Source: CAYUWG01 sp964448285
GTDB lineage: Bacteria; Bacteroidota; Ignavibacteria; SZUA-365
DNA: 10,863 nt
NCBI GenBank assembly: GCA_964448285.1
Contig: CAYUWG010000101.1
Span: forward strand, 1-10,863
Direction: 5' to 3'
Shown: positions 6,539 to 10,863 of the stretch, piece after piece
Numbering within the stretch: position 1 is the stretch's first letter
Layout: every line of letters starts with the position of its first letter
The notes under the pieces: model-generated
Told to the model about the DNA's origin: nothing
Database searches by the model: none
What the model saw: the letters and a program-made list of their open reading frames with translations, nothing else
Program-made: the position numbers and the translations under genes

Positions 6539-7234
6539 TCAGATATCTGCTAAGGAAAAGATGGAGTGCGTTGCGAAGAACGCTGAAGTATATGGCAGCG
6601 ATGCATTGTCCACCGAATCGGCGAAGAGTTTTTTCAGGTCTTCGAGATTTTTCAGACCGTGCCAGTTCGGAAGGGTGTAGAGGGCATAATCGGTAGCCGA
6701 AATGCGACGAAGAGATTCTTCATAGACGTCCTCACGCATGAAGTCGAGGTAATCGAAAAGTTCGCTGAGCGGCCTGCGCATACCGAGTGTGTAGTATCCG
6801 CCACGCGTTGTCGGTCCGATCACCAATGCGTCGTCGAACATGTCGAGCAACGTGAATCCGCTGGAGACGAATCGAATCGGAAGCGTCGGAAGAAACGAAC
6901 AGAGCAGCATGATCTGCCTGAAGCCTGCTTCGAAGCCGTCTTCGATTGCATAGGAAAGCCGCTCTGCCGGTGTGTCGCCCGCCTGAGTCATCACTTTGAG
7001 CAAAGCGTACTGTGTTTTCAACTCGTTCGCTTGCGCTTCATTCCTCGCGAACATGATCGTATGCGCAAAACCAAGAGAAGCGAATCGCTCGATCGTGTCG
7101 TTTCGAAGAGCGCGAAACAGCCGGTGAGCGTCTTCATCGCCCAATTCTTCCGTAAGCGAACATCGCGCACCGAGATCTTCGGGGAGACATTCAAAAATCA
7201 GCAAACCCTTTGTCGGTCGAAGCGGTTGTGTCAT
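6539..7234 (-). CDS. Degenerate DUF2064 (GT-A-like) protein, probable pseudoenzyme
   Basis: The order of motifs matches DUF2064/TIGR04282, a small GT-A-fold nucleotidyl- or glycosyltransferase-like family, but the usual key residues are changed. Where family members have a GrvKTRL loop, this has LGARCSL (residues 21-27). The metal-site motif GsDsPtL reads LCSFLPTLP (111-119), losing the Asp. DGGYYLlG reads RGGYYTLG (144-151), with Arg for Asp. The rest follows the family: LGDEDAHRLF (31-40), AERLSYAIEDGF (90-101), a GP before the GGYY and NLEDLKKL near the end (196-203). The ATG at 7234 gives 231 residues starting just before the first strand. A TTG at 7348 would add 38 residues with no family match. 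The 150 nt between this start and gltX hold no gene, no convincing terminator and no strong promoter that I can see. It precedes nadD by 4 nt. Function unknown; a structural or regulatory role is a guess. Confidence 0.7.
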   Translation of the reverse strand: MTQPLRPTKGLLIFECLPEDLGARCSLTEELGDEDAHRLFRALRNDTIERFASLGFAHTIMFARNEAQANELKTQYALLKVMTQAGDTPAERLSYAIEDGFEAGFRQIMLLCSFLPTLPIRFVSSGFTLLDMFDDALVIGPTTRGGYYTLGMRRPLSELFDYLDFMREDVYEESLRRISATDYALYTLPNWHGLKNLEDLKKLFADSVDNASLPYTSAFFATHSIFSLADI

Positions 7235-7384
7235 CGTTCTTGAAACGGAAAAGGAAAGCTCATGCTGAGTGAGAAAGAATGCGAAAGGGCGGATGGCGGC
7301 GTCATGATTCAGGAATCTCTTGGACAGAAAATACGCGGATGCACTCAAAAACGAAATGAACGGTCGACGATCCTCGTTGAAGCA

Positions 7385-8851
7385 TCAATCGGATATTGTC
7401 GCCATCTGAATGCGTGATAAGCACACGTCTTTTCCGAGCAACTCTGCAATCACCGGCAGATCCAAACCGTGCGAAGCGCCCGTCAGTGCGATTCGGATCG
7501 GCATGAAGAGGTCTTTGCCTTTGATGCCGGTTGTTTGCTGAACATCCTTGATCGCAGCTTTAATCGGATCGCGTTTCCATTCGCCTAATGCTGTGAAAAC
7601 GGCGTGTGTCGCTTCCAAAACGACGCGCGCAGAATCCGTTTTTATCATGGCGCGCACCTCATCGGACTCCCATTGAATCTCCTCCTTGTAAAACAGCATC
7701 GTTTCATGTATGACATCCGATGGAAGCGTCATGCGCGTACGCACCGCTTCGATGATTGCGCGTGTTCTTTCACTGTCCGAAACATCACGGCCTTCAGTCT
7801 GGAGTAACGGAACACATAGTGCGACAAGTCTCTCCGGGTCGAGGTCATGGAGATACCGCGCGTTGAACCACCGAAGTTTATCGACGTCGAAGATCGCTCC
7901 GGATTTTCCGACGCGTTCCAGAGAAAATTCATGGATGAGTTCGTCGAGAGTGAACAGTTCACGGTTATCTGCCGTGCTCCATCCAAGCAATGCGACGAAG
8001 TTGAGCAGCGCTTCGGGAAGGAATCCTTTCTCGCGAAAATCCTCCACCGCAACGTCACCCTGTCGTTTGCTCAGTTTCGCTTTATCCGGATTGAGAAGCA
8101 ACGGAAGATGCGCGAACTGCGGAATGTCCCATCCGAAAGCCTGGTAAAGAAGAACGTGCTTTGCGGTCGAAGGCAGCCACTCCTCGCCCCGAATGACGTG
8201 TGTGATTGCCATGAGATGATCATCGACAACGTTGGCGAGATGGTACGTCGGGAAGCCATCGGATTTGAGCAGCACCTGATCGTCGATGACACTGCATGGA
8301 ACGGTGACTTCGCCACGGATGAGATCATGGAAGGAGACTTCTCCTTCGAGAGGAGCCTTCATACGGATTGTGTGCGCCATGCCCGCATCGAGTTTCGCCG
8401 ATACTTCCACGGGAGAGAGACGGCGGCAGCGACGGTCGTACATTGCGCCTTGATTTTCCGAAAGCTGTTTCTGCCGGGATGCTTCCAATTCCTCTGCGGT
8501 GCAGAAGCAATAGTAGGCGTGTTTCCTTTCGAGAAGGCGAGTGACTTCGCTGCGATAGAGGTCGAGTCGTTGCGACTGTATGTACGGCCCGAAACTTCCC
8601 TCGACCGATGGGCCTTCGTCAAACTTCAAACCAACCCATTCGAGCGTGCGAAGGAGGTTTTCGATTGCGCCTTCGACATAACGACTCTGGTCGGTGTCTT
8701 CGATACGAAGGATGAACGCACCGCCATGATGCTTTGCAAAAAGGTAGTTGTACAATGCCGTTCGCAAACCGCCGACGTGGAGATAACCTGTCGGACTCGG
8801 TGCGAAGCGGACTCGAACGGTACCCGGAGGATTTGTTTGTGTCGTGCTCAT
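7385..8851 (-). CDS. gltX: Glutamate--tRNA ligase
   Basis: Class I aminoacyl-tRNA synthetase that charges tRNA-Glu with glutamate in the cytosol. The protein is 488 residues, a usual length. The ATP-site HIGH motif appears as HVGG (residues 25-28) within FAPSPTGYLHVGGLRTA (16-32). KMSKS appears as KLSKR (259-263) in DKAKLSKRQGD. A probable zinc site matches the E. coli pattern: Cys115, Cys117, Tyr138 and Cys142 (CFC ... YDRRC). IRGEEWLPSTAKH (about 220-232) is the usual core segment. The ATG at 8851 is chosen because it leaves a short tail before the first strand VRVRFAPSP; upstream in-frame extension to 8908 adds 19 residues unlike the family. No Shine-Dalgarno sequence is evident. Whether it is discriminating or also charges tRNA-Gln cannot be told from here, as GatCAB is not in the window. 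Confidence 0.96.
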   Translation of the reverse strand: MSTTQTNPPGTVRVRFAPSPTGYLHVGGLRTALYNYLFAKHHGGAFILRIEDTDQSRYVEGAIENLLRTLEWVGLKFDEGPSVEGSFGPYIQSQRLDLYRSEVTRLLERKHAYYCFCTAEELEASRQKQLSENQGAMYDRRCRRLSPVEVSAKLDAGMAHTIRMKAPLEGEVSFHDLIRGEVTVPCSVIDDQVLLKSDGFPTYHLANVVDDHLMAITHVIRGEEWLPSTAKHVLLYQAFGWDIPQFAHLPLLLNPDKAKLSKRQGDVAVEDFREKGFLPEALLNFVALLGWSTADNRELFTLDELIHEFSLERVGKSGAIFDVDKLRWFNARYLHDLDPERLVALCVPLLQTEGRDVSDSERTRAIIEAVRTRMTLPSDVIHETMLFYKEEIQWESDEVRAMIKTDSARVVLEATHAVFTALGEWKRDPIKAAIKDVQQTTGIKGKDLFMPIRIALTGASHGLDLPVIAELLGKDVCLSRIQMATISD

Positions 8852-9017
8852 GCCATGCAAGATAGAAAGAGACGATGGATAGAGCATTCGAAGGTGAAGA
8901 AAAGTCAATGGAAATGTGCAACTCTTTGGGGCATGAGATTGTCATTGATTGCGAGCATTCTGCTCACGATTATTTCACAAGAGAATCTGAAGCCTTGACC
9001 TCATTGGAGGAGGAAAC
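8852..9017. promoter_or_regulatory. Divergent gltX / VWA-gene intergenic region with repeated GAGCATTC
   Basis: This 166-nt region must hold the promoters for both flanking genes. GAGCATTC occurs twice, at 8882-8889 and 8953-8960. The second copy forms a perfect 5-bp inverted repeat with 3-nt spacer, GAGCATTCTGCTC (8953-8965). On the minus strand a TTGACT sits upstream of gltX without a well-spaced -10. On the plus strand TTGCGA (8949-8954) and TATTTC (8971-8976) are 16 nt apart, a weak sigma-70-like pair. An 8-mer repeated in 166 nt is only mildly unlikely by chance. Confidence 0.3.
9006..9013 (+). promoter_or_regulatory. Strong ribosome binding site of the VWA-type gene
   Basis: GGAGGAGG contains a perfect AGGAGG 4 nt before, and a GGAGG 7 nt before, the ATG at 9018. 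It is the best Shine-Dalgarno match in the window. It supports initiation at 9018, ahead of the hydrophobic segment, over the internal ATGs at 9135 and 9147, which have no such site. Confidence 0.8.
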
Positions 9018-10863
9018 ATGCAGCATGATCAGATACGATTCCAGGAGCAGATTGAACGCAATGCGTTCGCTGATGATAACGACACTTCCAAAGCACCGGA
9101 ACCACGTCTTCGAGTGAATCGCGCGACCTTGAGTATGCGCATAACGATGAGAACCGCAGGTGTTGTTTTACTCTACATCTTCTCGGCTATTCATTTCGCA
9201 CAAGGTCAGCCTGTTTTGGAATTCAAGCGTGTTATCAACCTGTGGCCAACGATCGAGAGCTACTTCTCTGCGACGTGCAACGGGCAGTTCCTCGTTCTGA
9301 ACGACACGGCGAATATATCACTGAAGGAAGATGAATTTTCGGTAAAGAACTACATGCTCGACTGCCCTGATCCGAATGTGCGTGCGCCAATATCAGTGTC
9401 ATTGGCGGTCGGTTTTCGAAGTGCATCGAGTTCAGTAGTGAATACCGTAAAGGATGCAGCGAAAGCATTCATTGACAGCCTGGATGGAGTGAATGACGAG
9501 GCAGCAGTCATCGCCTTCTCCGATAGAGCGGAAATTACCCAGTCCATGACGAATGACCGAACTCTGTTAAAGAGTGCAATCGATGGTCTGACTGCCAATT
9601 CAACTTCGTACGCCTTATCGGATGGGATCTACACGAGTCTGATTGAAACGATCAATTACGGATCAAATCAATATAGGGCAGTCATTGTCTTTTCACTCGC
9701 TTGGAATAACGTCGGCATAATATTCCCGGGCGATATTATTGGGCTTGCTCTCAGAAATCACGTTAGGATTTTTGTAATTGATTTAGGATCTGTGGACAAC
9801 GAGGGCTCAAAAGTGATTACGTTATCGACTGGTGGAAAGTATTATCTAGTTCCTAACTACAACGACGTGGCAAGCACTTATCAAGAAATATTAGGCATCA
9901 TCCGACGAGGATTCGATGAATGCTCAGCCACGTACCAAACGACTTGTATGGATGGTTCTAGGAGAACTGTCGAACTTGGAGTGAAGGACGTCTGCGGCGG
10001 TTCGACACAGCGTACGAAAACCTATCGCTCACCAACGGATACCTCCACGTGGCGCACGATCGATGTACGATTGCAGAGTGCAGTTGCTCGACCACCTGAC
10101 ACGATCGTCGTACCGCTCGAACTGCATTCATCCCTTGCTGTGGGTGAATTCTTCTTTCCCGGTACGGCGAGTTTCACACTCGATACCATGGGTTTCAATC
10201 CGTCCGACGCGCTCACATTTCTCGATGCGGTCGCGCCTCTAGGGACACTCCTATCACAAGCAGGATTGTCGTATCAGTTTTCACAGAACACGCTCACGAT
10301 CAACACGAGCACAGCCTTGTCCATACAAGGTACCGGGACTCTTTGCTATCTCCGGTTCTTGCCCAAGCCTTTGGATACCAATACACAAGTATCCTTGCGG
10401 ATGAGTAAATGGACGTTCACGAAGGGATGTTTGCGCATTCTCCCTGCGCAAACGGATATCACGGTAATACCTCCAATCCCCGATCTCGCTTGTAGAATAC
10501 ACGCGACAAGTGCACTGGCACTCGATTACGTCAACCTCGATTACGCGCCGAATCCACTTCCGGTAAAGGTGACCGTAATAAACAACGGGCAGTATCCGGT
10601 GAAGAATGTGACCGCACGAATCATGTTCGATACTACCTATTTCGCCTTTGTGCTTGGTTCAGAGGTCGAGCAAAAGGTCTATCCGGAATTGATGCAACCG
10701 GGGAATCAAGCCGAGACGACGTGGTATCTGCACGTAAAGCGGCAAAGGAAAGACGATACGACGGGAGTTCGCGTTGAACTCATATTCATGGGAAATACGG
10801 AAGCGGAGTGTGAGAAAAAGATCTTCGTGCCTTCAGCGGCAAAGCGTCTTGGATGCACAGTGA
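9018..10863 (+). CDS. Exported or membrane-anchored VWA-like protein with degenerate MIDAS (C terminus beyond window)
   Basis: The frame stays open for 615 codons to the right edge with no stop. Residues 1-44 are polar and charged, followed by a hydrophobic segment (48-61) and AQGQ, which could be a signal-peptide cleavage site or a membrane anchor. Residues about 65-300 resemble a von Willebrand A domain: VNTVKDAAKAFIDSL (141-155), EAAVIAFSD (161-169), ALSDGIYTSL (199-208), AVIVFSLAWNN (221-231), VRIFVIDLG (249-257) and STGGKYYLV (270-278). The MIDAS residues are substituted: DxSxS aligns with Ala130-x-Gly132-x-Arg134, and the later Asp aligns with Leu227. Residues about 346-484 look cohesin-like (TIDV start, LTFLDAV, GTGTLCYLRF, TFTKGCLRIL). 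Residues about 490-605 look CARDB-like (NPLPVKVTVINNGQYPVKNVTARI). Ten cysteines suit an oxidising compartment. Function is unknown; adhesion or surface scaffolding is a guess. No C-terminal type IX secretion tail can be checked. Confidence 0.72.
   Translation, partial: MQHDQIRFQEQIERNAFADDNDTSKAPEPRLRVNRATLSMRITMRTAGVVLLYIFSAIHFAQGQPVLEFKRVINLWPTIESYFSATCNGQFLVLNDTANISLKEDEFSVKNYMLDCPDPNVRAPISVSLAVGFRSASSSVVNTVKDAAKAFIDSLDGVNDEAAVIAFSDRAEITQSMTNDRTLLKSAIDGLTANSTSYALSDGIYTSLIETINYGSNQYRAVIVFSLAWNNVGIIFPGDIIGLALRNHVRIFVIDLGSVDNEGSKVITLSTGGKYYLVPNYNDVASTYQEILGIIRRGFDECSATYQTTCMDGSRRTVELGVKDVCGGSTQRTKTYRSPTDTSTWRTIDVRLQSAVARPPDTIVVPLELHSSLAVGEFFFPGTASFTLDTMGFNPSDALTFLDAVAPLGTLLSQAGLSYQFSQNTLTINTSTALSIQGTGTLCYLRFLPKPLDTNTQVSLRMSKWTFTKGCLRILPAQTDITVIPPIPDLACRIHATSALALDYVNLDYAPNPLPVKVTVINNGQYPVKNVTARIMFDTTYFAFVLGSEVEQKVYPELMQPGNQAETTWYLHVKRQRKDDTTGVRVELIFMGNTEAECEKKIFVPSAAKRLGCTV

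Noticed and set aside
7345..7384. Terminator after gltX
   Set aside because: A T-rich stretch follows a region with short complementary pieces, but the stem has mismatches after four pairs, so it is not a convincing intrinsic terminator.
7847..8998. A 383-codon open frame on the plus strand opposite gltX
   Set aside because: It is the antisense shadow of an unmistakable gltX with all class I motifs; its translation shows no recognisable domain.
8875..9117. Small 80-codon plus-strand ORF between gltX and the VWA gene
   Set aside because: It overlaps the VWA gene start in another frame, has no ribosome binding site of note and no recognisable features.

Overview
The window looks like a chromosomal segment from a Gram-negative bacterium of moderate GC content. 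Several genes point to the Bacteroidota/Chlorobiota (FCB) side of the tree: a GWxTD-family exported protein, a Bacteroides-like serine palmitoyltransferase, and a long cysteine-containing exported von Willebrand A (VWA)-type protein with cohesin-like and CARDB-like tail regions. KdsB implies a Kdo-containing outer membrane. A Kapabacteria/Ignavibacteria-like source is my best guess, but this is inferred from gene content only; there is no rRNA in the window. No tRNA, rRNA, CRISPR array, insertion sequence or attachment site was found.

Left block (1-4808, minus strand): five tightly packed genes that read as one operon, in transcription order spt (serine palmitoyltransferase), bcerS-like acyltransferase, kdsB, rimO and a GWxTD protein that runs off the left edge. 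The junctions are a 1-nt gap, a 1-nt gap, a 1-nt overlap (TGATG) and a 4-nt overlap (ATGA), so translational coupling is likely throughout.

Middle (4809-5955): a 163-nt divergent promoter region separates spt from cerR, an extended SDR reductase on the plus strand. Together spt, bcerS and cerR match the three-enzyme bacterial ceramide pathway: serine plus an acyl thioester gives 3-ketodihydrosphingosine, which is N-acylated and then reduced. The presence of kdsB in the same operon suggests that Kdo supply for LPS and ceramide synthesis are co-ordinated.

Right-middle (5956-8851, minus strand): gltX (glutamyl-tRNA synthetase), a degenerate DUF2064 nucleotidyl/glycosyltransferase-like protein, and nadD (NAD biosynthesis). 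nadD converges on cerR with no intergenic base at all.

Right end (8852-10863): a 166-nt divergent region, then a plus-strand gene with a very strong ribosome binding site. It encodes an exported or membrane-anchored protein with a VWA-like fold whose metal-binding (MIDAS) residues are replaced, followed by a cohesin-like and a CARDB-like region. It is still open at the right edge. The most interesting points are the ceramide cluster coupled to kdsB, the two families with missing active-site residues (DUF2064 and VWA), and the compact shared control regions.
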